The translations under genes and the position numbers were made by a program. A DNA stretch of 37,124 nucleotides from the NCBI GenBank assembly GCA_029559155.1, contig JAKQCM010000093.1, forward strand, positions 1 through 37,124. The letters are read 5' to 3'. The DNA comes from Chloroflexota bacterium. GTDB lineage: Bacteria > Chloroflexota > Anaerolineae > Promineifilales > Promineifilaceae. The notes beneath the pieces were generated by a model. That model had not been told where the DNA came from. It ran no database searches and saw only the letters and a program-made list of their open reading frames with translations. Below, one piece after another: positions 1 through 7,612 of this stretch; the first letter of the stretch is position 1, and every line of letters starts with the position of its first letter.

Positions 1-9
1 AGGGCTAAA

Positions 10-606
10 GTGGGTGAAGAAATGCCAATCAAATACCTGGAATCAGATGAACTCAATATATTTCGCGAGTACTTGATAGGGTTACGAAATCATTATGGCC
101 CTTATCATGAACGCAAGGAACAGATAGCCTGGGCAGCAATAACGATATATATGACGGCGATTTTTGCAGTCATAGTTAGTATTGTTAACAATTTCGATAA
201 GATAGGAATATCGTTATGGGGCAAAGTCGGGTTTATCACGTTGCTTTCGGTGACCACCTTCTTGTTGTATGTTTTTTTGAAGAATGAGTTCGAAAACCGT
301 GTGTTTGCGGCTGAAATGGTTAGGGTTGTTGGGGAATTGTTAGCAAAATTATCCAACCCTGAATTTAAGATCAATGTTGCAGAAATGGACTGCAAAAAGT
401 ATCAAAGTGTAGTCAACGGCGTAGAGTATGTTTTCCCGCTGATTTTTTGTGAACATGTGGATAAAAAGAAGGTTGAAGATTGCGAATACTTTAATGAAGC
501 AAAGGTGCAATCAAAAATCCTCACATCGTACAATATTTTCAGGATACTTATTATTGTTTGGACTTTTGCCGTCGCGGTTCTTATTGGGGTGCTGCCTTCT
601 CCTTAA
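10..606 (+). CDS. Membrane protein of unknown function, about 198 aa
   Basis: I do not recognise this family. Three hydrophobic stretches are visible: about residues 39-60, 68-90 and a C-terminal one at 172-195. A soluble, charged segment of about 80 residues lies between the second and third. The start is uncertain: a GTG at 10 and an ATG at 22 are both in frame, neither has a good ribosome site, and no stop precedes them in the window, so the true start could lie upstream. The gene is visibly AT-richer than everything after it and contains no copy of the ACGGCCGT octamer that fills the rest of the window, which suggests recent transfer. It converges with the helicase gene on the other strand and their stop codons overlap by 4 bp. 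The two-hairpin shape resembles small membrane effectors of defence or signalling systems, but nothing in the sequence proves that. Confidence 0.6.
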   Translation: MGEEMPIKYLESDELNIFREYLIGLRNHYGPYHERKEQIAWAAITIYMTAIFAVIVSIVNNFDKIGISLWGKVGFITLLSVTTFLLYVFLKNEFENRVFAAEMVRVVGELLAKLSNPEFKINVAEMDCKKYQSVVNGVEYVFPLIFCEHVDKKKVEDCEYFNEAKVQSKILTSYNIFRILIIVWTFAVAVLIGVLPSP

Positions 607-3266
607 TAATTGCCTCTATTTAGCAAAATCCGTAGCAGCCTGCGTGTCACTGCCTTTGTCTCCGGGCCGATTTCTCCCGGCGGGCCGACGCAGGCCGGGC
701 AGCCGTCGCGGCAGCGGCAGTCGGTGACCAGTTCCAGGGCCGCTTCCAGCAGCGTGTCGTGCAGTTCAAACAGCCGCTGGCTGAAGCCCACGCCCGCCGC
801 CACCCGCTCATACACCACCACCGTCGGCGCTTGCGTGAGCGGGCTGCGGCTTTCGGCCGTCACCTGGATGTCGCCCGGATCGCACATCAGGTAGAGCGGG
901 GCCAGATTGCGCAGTACGTAGGCCAGCCCGCCCAGCGCCGAGCGCGTTTGCTGCCCTTCTTCAGCCTGGCGGTGGCAGGAAGGGCAGAGGGTGGAGAGGT
1001 TTTCCAGTTTGTTGGCGTCCAGGTAGTTTTCGTTGACGCCGCGCACGTAGCTGAATTCGCGGAACGGCCGTATATGATGCACATGTAACGTAATCGTAGA
1101 CCTGACAGGTTTGGGAAAACCTGTCAGGTCTTCTTCGCTTTCGCTGCCTTTGCCCGCCGCACCGCACATTCGGCAGCGATAACCGTCGCGCTCCAGCGCC
1201 TTTTGCCGCTGCGCCTGCCAGTTTGGGCCATAATCATTCGGCCGCAGCAAAATGCCCGCGTCGTACAGCTTCTCCGTCAGCGCCTCGCCAAAGATCAGCC
1301 AGTAGCCGTCCGTTTCCAGCGTCATCTCCGGCAAATCAATCTCGCCAAAGCCCAGCGTCTCATGCGTATACCGCTTGACGCGCCGGTAGCCCGTCGCCTG
1401 CGTCACCACCGTCACCTCCCCCCACGCTTTTAGAACTTCCGCAGATTTCGCCGATGCCGCAGATTTTTGATTTTCTTCCTTGGTGCCTTCTGCACCTTCG
1501 CGCCTTTGCGTTAAAAGCTCTTCCTCCGCCCGCAGCTCCCGAATGGTGCTGCCCACGCTGGCCCGCGTGTAATAATCCACGTCCACCGGGCGCACATAGG
1601 CGATACGGCCGTCCCAATCCAGATGCTCCACCAGATAACTGCGCGCCAGGTGCAGGTAGATGGCCCCCTCGAACACCACCGTCGGCGCGCGCTCCAAATC
1701 CACCTCGCCGATGGCCCTGGTTTTGGTTTCGTCCAGCTCGTCGCCCAGGTCGTGGACGATGATGTTGTCGTCGCCGCTGGTGCGCAGGGAAACGGCCGTG
1801 GCCGGCGCCCCCTCGCCCACGTAGTGATACTGCTGCCGCGTCTGGTGCAGCATCCCTTCCGCTTCTAGCGCGTGCAGCAAAATTTCCGCCGGCTGGCCGC
1901 CAAACTGCTCATCGGCGCGGAAGGGCAGTTCGTAGGCGGCGCAGAGCAGGTGGCGCACCATGATGCGCAGGTTGTCGGGATTGGTCAGCGCGTGCTCCGG
2001 CGTCTGGCCGAAGAGATAGCGCGGATGGGTGCAAATGTACTGGTCGAGCGGATTGTTGCTGGCGATCATAATCGCCGCCGACTGCGCCGCCCGCCGCCCG
2101 GCGCGGCCAATTTGCTGCCACGTCGAGGCGATGGAGCCGGGATAGCCCGTCAGCACGGCCGCGTCCAGTTCGCCGATGTCGATGCCCAGTTCCAGGGCGT
2201 TGGTGGCGACCACGCCGCGCAGCGCGCCGGTGCGCAGTCCATGCTCAATTTCGCGCCGTTCCAAGGGCAAATAGCCGCCGCGATAGCCGGAAACGGCCGT
2301 TACCTCCCGCCCCAACACCTTCATCTCGTCCTGCAAATAAGTCAGCAGCAACTCCACCGTCTGCCGCGTGCGGGCAAAGGTGATGGTCTGCACGTCCTGC
2401 GCCAGAAAGGTGACGGCCGCGTCGCGGGCGGCCATCACCGCGCTGCCGCGCAGCCCTAACTCGGCGTCGATGATCGGCGGGTTGTAGAGGATGACGTGCT
2501 TCTCGCCGGTGGGCGCGCCGTTTTGCCGCTCGTCGATGAGGGTGAACGGCCGTCCCACCAATCGTTCCGCGTGCTCCTGCGGATTGGCGATGGTAGCCGA
2601 GCAGCAAATCACCTGGGGGTGGCTGCCGTAAAAATCGGCAATGCGCAGCACGCGGCGCAGCACGTTGGCCACATGGCTGCCAAACACGCCGCGGTAGGTG
2701 TGGATTTCATCCAGCACGATGAACTGCAAATTGGCGAACAGGTCACGCCAGGTGGGATGGTAAGGCAAAATGCCCGCGTGCAGCATGTCGGGATTGCTGA
2801 TGAGGATGCCGCCGGCGCGGCGCACCTGCGCCCGGCGGCTTTGCGGCGTGTCGCCGTCGTAGGTGTGTACTTCGATCGGCAGCCGCCCGGCGCTGAGGAT
2901 GGCGGCGGTTTCGGCGAGCTGGTCGTGGGCCAGGGCTTTGGTGGGGAAGAGATAGAGGGCGCGGGCGGACGGCCGTTCCAGCAGCCGCTGCAGCACGGGC
3001 ACGGTGTAACACAACGATTTGCCGGAGGCTGTAGTCGTGGCGATGACCGTGTTATCGCCGGCCAGCGCGGCGTCGATGGCCGCGGCTTGATGGGTGAAGA
3101 ACTGGTGGATGTGGCGGGATTGGAGGGCGGCGAGGATACGGCCGTCGACCGGCGCGTTCACGTTCTGGAATTGGGCCGGGCGGGCGGGGAAGCGTTCCCA
3201 GGCCACCACCTGGGACATGAAGTCGCGGTTGAGGCGCAGTTGGCTCAGGAGTTCGGGCAGGTTCAT
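603..3266 (-). CDS. MrfA/YprA-type superfamily 2 helicase with inserted HNH domain
   Basis: ATP-dependent DNA helicase of the DEAD/DEAH-DUF1998 type, the family of Bacillus MrfA, which acts in repair of mitomycin-type lesions. Visible motifs: Walker A ATTTASGKS (76-84), DEIH box (186-189), SATIAN motif III (223-228) and motif VI QQIGRAGRR (384-392). The C-terminal four-cysteine zinc site is C850, C852, C856 and C859. Between the two halves of the C-terminal domain sits a complete HNH module: C698-x2-C701, H730-H731, N756 and C761-x2-C764-H765. At 887 aa it is longer than MrfA (about 750), explained by this insertion plus two repeat-derived segments (residues 587-613 and 713-723). ATG 3266 is taken as start because it gives a full N-terminus. 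It contains seven ACGGCCGT octamers. Helicase assignment is firm; nuclease activity is inferred. Confidence 0.9.
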   Translation of the reverse strand: MNLPELLSQLRLNRDFMSQVVAWERFPARPAQFQNVNAPVDGRILAALQSRHIHQFFTHQAAAIDAALAGDNTVIATTTASGKSLCYTVPVLQRLLERPSARALYLFPTKALAHDQLAETAAILSAGRLPIEVHTYDGDTPQSRRAQVRRAGGILISNPDMLHAGILPYHPTWRDLFANLQFIVLDEIHTYRGVFGSHVANVLRRVLRIADFYGSHPQVICCSATIANPQEHAERLVGRPFTLIDERQNGAPTGEKHVILYNPPIIDAELGLRGSAVMAARDAAVTFLAQDVQTITFARTRQTVELLLTYLQDEMKVLGREVTAVSGYRGGYLPLERREIEHGLRTGALRGVVATNALELGIDIGELDAAVLTGYPGSIASTWQQIGRAGRRAAQSAAIMIASNNPLDQYICTHPRYLFGQTPEHALTNPDNLRIMVRHLLCAAYELPFRADEQFGGQPAEILLHALEAEGMLHQTRQQYHYVGEGAPATAVSLRTSGDDNIIVHDLGDELDETKTRAIGEVDLERAPTVVFEGAIYLHLARSYLVEHLDWDGRIAYVRPVDVDYYTRASVGSTIRELRAEEELLTQRREGAEGTKEENQKSAASAKSAEVLKAWGEVTVVTQATGYRRVKRYTHETLGFGEIDLPEMTLETDGYWLIFGEALTEKLYDAGILLRPNDYGPNWQAQRQKALERDGYRCRMCGAAGKGSESEEDLTGFPKPVRSTITLHVHHIRPFREFSYVRGVNENYLDANKLENLSTLCPSCHRQAEEGQQTRSALGGLAYVLRNLAPLYLMCDPGDIQVTAESRSPLTQAPTVVVYERVAAGVGFSQRLFELHDTLLEAALELVTDCRCRDGCPACVGPPGEIGPETKAVTRRLLRILLNRGNY
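1099..1130. repeat. 14-bp perfect inverted repeat inside the helicase ORF
   Basis: Left arm GACCTGACAGGTTT (1099-1112) and right arm 1117-1130 are exact reverse complements around a 4-nt loop. On the minus strand it is read in frame as DLTGFPKPVR (residues 713-722), in the middle of the HNH module between its first cysteine pair and the HH motif. It looks like a small intergenic-type hairpin repeat that landed in a loop and kept the frame open. Confidence 0.8.
1428..1508. repeat. Low-complexity repeat segment translated within the helicase
   Basis: On the minus strand this stretch reads as short iterated words (CGCAAAGG / CGCGAAGG / TGCAGAAGG, then AAATCTGCGG twice). This is a style normally seen between genes. 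Here it stays in frame and encodes a polar, Glu/Ala/Ser/Lys-rich linker at residues 587-613 with no helicase motif. It is probably an inserted repeat tolerated at a surface loop. Confidence 0.55.
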
Positions 3267-3486
3267 GGGGGAATTATAGCGGGTTTAGTCAGGTTTAAGC
3301 AGGGCGCAAAATGAGACCCTGCGTTTTGTTATCCAGTCCGTTCATTATCTTGTAAACGCTGAATATACAGAGCGAAGGATTGGAACGGCCGTAATTGGCT
3401 CAATATCTGCCTATACCCCAGCTTCCCCCCTTTTTTTAGCGACAACAACCCAGACTAGAGTACTAGTTATTTGCCATTCAACTTTA

Positions 3487-3553
3487 CATATGTTACCATA
3501 TGCGAGATCGGGAGGTTTACATATTGTTAGCAATAGACAATATTTGGTATAAA
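3487..3553 (+). promoter_or_regulatory. Probable promoter and dyad upstream of the cpaB-like pair
   Basis: The 391-bp gap 3267-3657 has no gene. It holds one ACGGCCGT octamer (3385) and an inverted repeat CATATG-TTAC-CATATG (3487-3502). A sigma70-like promoter follows: TTGTTA (3524-3529), an 18-nt spacer and TATAAA (3548-3553). It would drive the genes at 3658 and 4876 with a leader of about 100 nt. The region is AT-richer than its surroundings. The dyad could be an operator; nothing identifies the regulator. Confidence 0.4.
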
Positions 3554-3657
3554 CTCCAAGTAGTATGCTTATATGCCCTCGCCTGTGGGACGCATCCAAT
3601 GACTCGCACCGCGCCAAAACACAGCCTAGTCACGATATCACGTAAAGGGATAAAACG

Positions 3658-4851
3658 ATGGGCCGTCGTACGATAGCTATCATAATTCTTATAGTAGGCA
3701 TTATTCTGTTTGCCATCGCCGTAATCTTCTATCTCCAACAATCCGGTAATTCGGCTGAAACGCCGCCGCCGGCTTTAGGAGAAGTCGATGATACCGGTCA
3801 ACCCGTTGCCACAACCGAACCGGGTACAGACGTCGGGGTAGACACCGGAATGTCTGAGCTAGCGCCAGTAGGTGTTCAACTGGCCGAGTTACCCTCAGAT
3901 ATGGTTGAAGTCGTCGTGTCTTTGCAGACCGTTCCTCGCGGTTGGCAGATGACAGCCGATGAACTAACAACCGATCTACGCTTCTCAACAGAGGTAGGCA
4001 GCGATGTTATTACCGACGTTAACGAAGCGATTGGCCTGTATGCCCGCTCCGATATTTATCAGGGCCAAACCTTGACTAAGGACGCTCTGGTAAGCGACAT
4101 TCGCCTCGTAGCCGCCGAATCTTACGGCCCGTCAGCGCTCATACCCCCTGGGTTTGTGGCGCAGGCTGTGCCGATGGATCGGCTCGCCGGAGTTGCCTAT
4201 GGGGTCAGCGAAGGCGACTATGTAGATATTCTGATCTCGTTTGTGTTGCAAGAGATCGATCCTCAGTTCCAAACCCTTCTGGAAAACAGCATCACGTTTT
4301 ATTTGCGCGATGAAGCAGGGAACCCGCTGTTAATCACGATAGATCCGTACGGCCGTTTCGAAGAATTGCCCACCGGTGAAGTTACCCATATCGCACCATC
4401 AGAAGCCAATCGTCGCCCCATTCTCGTCTCGATGATCTTGCAAAACGCCAAGGTCATTCAAGTAGGCACATGGCAGCCCGAGTTACCGATCTCAGCTTCC
4501 ACACCCACGCCAGAACCTGTGGCTGAAGGCGCAGAGACTCCCACTCCTCAGATTGGTGAAATCCCGACTGCCACCCCCACACCACCAGACACCTTGCTGT
4601 TGGCTTTACTGCCCCAGCAACAACTCCTTCTTAAGTATGCTGTCGAATCTAACGCCAGCATCGATTTCGCTTTGCGTGGCATTAACGATGCCCAACTTTA
4701 CACGATTGAAAACATCGACTTCAACTACATCAAAGAACGCTTCAATATCGATATTCCACCCAACTTTGAGTTCACGGCCGAATTCATAGACGTTACACCC
4801 ACTCCGGTAATCGAAGAGCAGCCTACACCGGAACCCGTACCGGCAGAGTAA
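3658..4851 (+). CDS. CpaB/RcpC-like SAF-domain protein (first of tandem pair)
   Basis: Membrane-anchored protein resembling Flp/Tad pilus assembly protein CpaB (RcpC), which acts at the cell envelope. Residues 5-26 form a single N-terminal membrane anchor. A Pro/Thr/acid-rich spacer follows, then a SAF-like domain around residues 80-220 with the typical pattern of a variable first strand, a glycine-rich loop and an AVP-(x)n-GVSEGDYVDIL segment. A second Thr/Pro-rich linker (about 279-312) precedes a C-terminal domain ending in a LLKYAVES-like helix. The 397 aa length is somewhat above classical CpaB (about 270-300). RBS AAAGGGA (3644-3650) supports ATG 3658. The next gene, 24 bp downstream, is a paralogue of the same design, so the two are probably cotranscribed. 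No CpaE, CpaF, TadB or TadC gene is in the window, so a Tad role is inferred only. Confidence 0.75.
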   Translation: MGRRTIAIIILIVGIILFAIAVIFYLQQSGNSAETPPPALGEVDDTGQPVATTEPGTDVGVDTGMSELAPVGVQLAELPSDMVEVVVSLQTVPRGWQMTADELTTDLRFSTEVGSDVITDVNEAIGLYARSDIYQGQTLTKDALVSDIRLVAAESYGPSALIPPGFVAQAVPMDRLAGVAYGVSEGDYVDILISFVLQEIDPQFQTLLENSITFYLRDEAGNPLLITIDPYGRFEELPTGEVTHIAPSEANRRPILVSMILQNAKVIQVGTWQPELPISASTPTPEPVAEGAETPTPQIGEIPTATPTPPDTLLLALLPQQQLLLKYAVESNASIDFALRGINDAQLYTIENIDFNYIKERFNIDIPPNFEFTAEFIDVTPTPVIEEQPTPEPVPAE

Positions 4852-4875
4852 CAGGGTCTAATTAGGATAAAAACC

Positions 4876-6066
4876 ATGCGTCTAAGAACATTCCTTCTCC
4901 TGTTCATAGTGATTGCACTTATTGCTGTTGTTGGTGTTCTTGCGTATGTTCGCTTTTTTGGCAATAACGCAGCCACTGCTACCCCTGGAGATACAACAGT
5001 CCAATCAGGCGAGCAATCGGACGCGGTTGCCAGCGAACCGGGTTTACCCCCACCAACTGCTACACCGGCGATTCTTTTTCTGGATATCCTGGTTGCCGAT
5101 CGGACCTTGCCCGTCGGCACCGTTATTCGCCCTGAATTGCTGCGCACAGAAACCAGACCGGATTCAAACATTGCTCTGCAAGGAGGCTATGTTTTTACCA
5201 ATGCAGAAGATTTGATCGGGCGCATCGTAAAGACCGAAGTTGTTGCCGGGCAAGCCATTTTGGCCCCGATGCTGGCAATAAATACAACCGACTTAGCAGC
5301 TATCGGGTCCGATCTGGCGCTTTACGTGGATCAGGGCAATGTAGCCGTCGCCTTTCCAATTAATCGGTATACAGGCGCCGCTTACGCCATGCGCCCCGGC
5401 GACAGTGTTGATGTTTTGATGTCGCTGCCCATCGTGGCTCTGGACCCCGAATACAACACGAAACTGCCCAACGTCACGCAGCGCGTTGATGATCTGGCGT
5501 TGTCCGAGGGGCGATCATTCCTCTTCCCCGAAGCGCTTGAAGGGCGTCTGGAGCTAATCGACCCTATTAATCTGGTTGGCGAAGTTAGCGGACCTCTCAG
5601 CGCGCAAGAAGGGTCAAAAAGCACGCAGGTTTTGCGCCGAGCCACACAGCTGACAATTCAACAAGCAACGGTTTTATGGGTTGGAACGTGGCGCGATCCT
5701 CGCGAATTAGCCAGAGAAGCGGCCGCGGCTGCAGCTGCGGCTCAATTGGCAGCGACGACAGGTGATTTCCCTGTCCCCACCCCGACCCCTATTCCTGAGC
5801 GTTTGGATGCGATTCCCGATGTGGTGATTTTGAGTATGCCCGCCCAAGATGCTTTGGCGCTGAAATGGTCATTGGAACAGGGCGTAGATATTTCTTTGGC
5901 CTTGCGTTCTCCTGGTGACACGACTGTTTTTTCGACGGTAACTGTTTCGCTGCCACAATTGGTTGAACAGGGTGGGCTGCGGATTCCTGAGAAAAGCGAA
6001 TTTGGCATTGAGCCATCGATGCGCGACCTGGAATTTCCTACGCTAGATGAACCTGAAACACCCTGA
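4876..6066 (+). CDS. CpaB/RcpC-like SAF-domain protein (second of tandem pair)
   Basis: Paralogue of the preceding gene with the same plan: membrane anchor at residues 4-26, Thr/Pro spacer, SAF-like domain, linker and a C-terminal region containing ALKWSLEQ, which matches LLKYAVES in its neighbour. The SAF signature is visible as VADRTLPVGTVIRPELL (residues 74-90) and FPINRYTGAAYAMRPGDSVDVLMSL. An alanine run near residue 283 interrupts the linker. The RBS is AGGATAA before ATG 4876, and a strong terminator follows at 6102. Two non-identical SAF proteins in one operon suggest a heteromeric envelope ring or sheath component. The gene contains no ACGGCCGT octamer in 1.2 kb, unlike most neighbours. 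CpaB-like family membership is likely; the process it serves is not proven. Confidence 0.75.
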   Translation: MRLRTFLLLFIVIALIAVVGVLAYVRFFGNNAATATPGDTTVQSGEQSDAVASEPGLPPPTATPAILFLDILVADRTLPVGTVIRPELLRTETRPDSNIALQGGYVFTNAEDLIGRIVKTEVVAGQAILAPMLAINTTDLAAIGSDLALYVDQGNVAVAFPINRYTGAAYAMRPGDSVDVLMSLPIVALDPEYNTKLPNVTQRVDDLALSEGRSFLFPEALEGRLELIDPINLVGEVSGPLSAQEGSKSTQVLRRATQLTIQQATVLWVGTWRDPRELAREAAAAAAAAQLAATTGDFPVPTPTPIPERLDAIPDVVILSMPAQDALALKWSLEQGVDISLALRSPGDTTVFSTVTVSLPQLVEQGGLRIPEKSEFGIEPSMRDLEFPTLDEPETP

Positions 6067-6088
6067 TTCCGTACCTTTCAGAAAAACA

Positions 6089-6097
6089 TGGTATGAT
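6089..6097 (+). promoter_or_regulatory. Possible extended -10 promoter
   Basis: TGGTATGAT fits an extended -10 element (TGn followed by TATGAT) upstream of the Nudix gene. The same nonamer occurs at 19118-19126 before another gene. No good -35 is visible. Transcription from here would begin next to the hairpin at 6102, which would then lie at the 5' end of the message. Confidence 0.35.
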
Positions 6098-6101
6098 AAG
6101 T

Positions 6102-6130
6102 CCCCAGTCTATACTGGGGCTTTTCTTTTT
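6102..6130 (+). terminator. Rho-independent terminator of the cpaB-like operon
   Basis: Stem CCCCAGT (6102-6108), loop CTAT, stem ACTGGGG (6113-6119), then CTTTTCTTTTT. It lies 36 bp after the stop codon at 6066. Because a possible -10 element precedes it, it could also act as an attenuator for the Nudix gene. Confidence 0.8.
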
Positions 6131-6142
6131 CAGGCAAGTGTG

Positions 6143-6159
6143 TGCACATCTGATGTGCA
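6143..6159. promoter_or_regulatory. 17-bp perfect palindrome, candidate operator of the Nudix regulator
   Basis: TGCACATC-T-GATGTGCA is an exact inverted repeat with one central base, ending 5 bp before the ribosome site of the NrtR-like gene. NrtR-family proteins commonly autoregulate through palindromes in their own promoter region, so this is a plausible binding site. This is inference; the site has not been matched to a known NrtR motif. Confidence 0.5.
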
Positions 6160-6174
6160 TTTTTGGAGGCGATG

Positions 6175-6879
6175 GTGAGCCTTGAGCGGTTAGACAACTA
6201 CGACCCCACAGATTATGAACGGCCGTCTGTAACCGTAGACGTGGTCATTTTTTCGCTCGTCGATAACGACCTGCAAGTACTGCTGGTGAAACGCAAATAT
6301 CCTCCGTTCGCCGGCATTTGGGCGCTCCCAGGCGGCTTTGTCCATATGGATGAATCGCTGGAAAATGCGGCTATGCGCGAATTGGCCGAAGAAACAGGTG
6401 TAACCGATGTCTACACTGAACAACTTTACACCTTCGGCGCGCCGCAACGTGACCCCCGCACCAGAGTCATCACCGTCGCCTATTTTGCCTTAGTGCCCCA
6501 TCACGCCATCCAGCACCACCCCGGCGATGATGCCGCCGAAACGGCCTGGCATTCTGTGTTTGGTTTGCCGCCTCTGGCTTTCGACCATGAAGAAATTTTG
6601 ACATATGCGTTGCAGCGGCTGCGGTACAAATTAGAGTATACGGCCGTAGGCTTCGAACTCCTCCCCGATGTGTTCACCCTCTCTGAATTGCAGCATGCCT
6701 ATGAAATTATTCTAGGGGAGCAGTTAGATAAACGGAACTTCCGCCGCAAAATTTTGTCGGCCGAGATTTTAGAGGAAACGAGTCGTAAGAAGAAAGAAGG
6801 GGAAGGCCGTCCGGCCATGTTATATCGCTATCGCAAAGATGCTGTGGCTGAGGTTAAGAGCCGTCGTCTTTTCCCATAA
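6175..6879 (+). CDS. NrtR-like Nudix hydrolase / transcriptional regulator
   Basis: The N-terminal Nudix domain has an intact Nudix box, G-x5-E-x7-RE-x2-EE-x-G, in GGFVHMDESLENAAMRELAE and the residues that follow. A C-terminal winged-helix region (roughly the last 75 residues, with the RNFRRKIL recognition-helix-like segment) makes the protein an NrtR-type fusion rather than a simple MutT. NrtR proteins repress NAD-salvage or sugar-use genes and sense ADP-ribose-type ligands. An intact catalytic box means real hydrolase activity is also possible. In-frame TTG 6163, ATG 6172 and GTG 6175 are all available. GGAGG at 6165-6169 sits 5 nt before GTG 6175 and only 2 nt before ATG 6172, so GTG is preferred. 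A palindrome lies just upstream (6143-6159). No NAD gene is adjacent, so the regulon is unknown. Confidence 0.82.
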   Translation: MSLERLDNYDPTDYERPSVTVDVVIFSLVDNDLQVLLVKRKYPPFAGIWALPGGFVHMDESLENAAMRELAEETGVTDVYTEQLYTFGAPQRDPRTRVITVAYFALVPHHAIQHHPGDDAAETAWHSVFGLPPLAFDHEEILTYALQRLRYKLEYTAVGFELLPDVFTLSELQHAYEIILGEQLDKRNFRRKILSAEILEETSRKKKEGEGRPAMLYRYRKDAVAEVKSRRLFP

Positions 6880-6886
6880 TCGGGCG

Positions 6887-7537
6887 TCATGTGACCCACA
6901 ACGACTTCGTCAACTCCAAACCCAGTACCACTTCCTCGCGTCCAACGCGCAAACGCATCGGACCATTAAAAGGCGCTCGCCCGATCAATTCAAATTCAGT
7001 CCCTGGCACAAGGTTTAGCGTCGCAAAATATTTCAAGCGCTCCGGTTCATGAGTGCGCACCCGGCTTATTTTGCCTTTATGCCCGACAGCCAAATTGATC
7101 ATACAAAAATCATCAACCGGCGGCAGACGGCCGTCTTCGTCAGGGATAGGCTCTCCATGGGGGCAGCGCTGGGGAAAATTTGTCATTTCAGCCATACGTT
7201 GTGCCAGGGCATCATGTAACCCCTTGCTCAACTCATCGGCATACTCGTGAACCTCGTCCCAGGCAAAACCCATTACCTGTACCAGAAACACCTCTAAAAT
7301 TCGGTGACGGCGAATTTCTTCTAAAGCCGCCTGACGGCCTCGATCTGTTAATTCAACGCCTTGGTAAGGCACATGCTTGACATAACCTGCGCTTTTGAGG
7401 CGTTTCAACATTCGGGGAACGGCTGGCGGAGAAACGCCTAACCTTTCGGCCAGATTAGTCGTGCTAACGGTGGGGGAATCTTCTTGCAAGCGGAAAATTT
7501 CAGCCAGATATTCACGCATTGCGGCGCTGGGGGTCAT
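6887..7537 (-). CDS. DtxR/MntR-family metal-dependent regulator with altered metal site
   Basis: Iron- or manganese-responsive repressor fold: winged helix (about residues 8-65, LAERLGVSPPAVPRMLKRL as recognition region), dimerisation domain (about 66-140, ending CPHGEPIP) and a C-terminal FeoA/SH3-like domain (about 150-216). Aligned by eye with Corynebacterium DtxR, the ancillary-site residues are kept (H78, E82, H97). The primary site C102/E105/H106 reads D101, S104 and K105, so the main metal ligands appear lost. RBS AAGGAG (7547-7552) lies 9 nt before ATG 7537. The gene converges with the Nudix regulator, with a 7-bp gap. No metal transporter lies beside it. Family certain; metal responsiveness doubtful. 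Confidence 0.88.
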   Translation of the reverse strand: MTPSAAMREYLAEIFRLQEDSPTVSTTNLAERLGVSPPAVPRMLKRLKSAGYVKHVPYQGVELTDRGRQAALEEIRRHRILEVFLVQVMGFAWDEVHEYADELSKGLHDALAQRMAEMTNFPQRCPHGEPIPDEDGRLPPVDDFCMINLAVGHKGKISRVRTHEPERLKYFATLNLVPGTEFELIGRAPFNGPMRLRVGREEVVLGLELTKSLWVT

Positions 7538-7612
7538 GGTTCACTGCTCCTTGAGCTTTGGAACATATTACCGCAATCTCCCCCATATGCCAATTGGCCA
7601 ACTGGCTGAAGA

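Noticed and set aside
1-10. First ten bases AGGGCTAAAG match the terminator hairpin arm at 10818-10827
   Set aside because: Ten bases at a cut edge are too few to claim a second copy of the repeat.
2496-3314. Long open frame antisense to the helicase
   Set aside because: No ribosome site or recognisable domain, composition of a GC-rich shadow frame, and it lies wholly opposite a gene with clear motifs.
3411-3617. Small minus-strand ORF in the gap before the cpaB-like genes
   Set aside because: No ribosome site, no domain, and it overlaps the likely promoter of the next operon.
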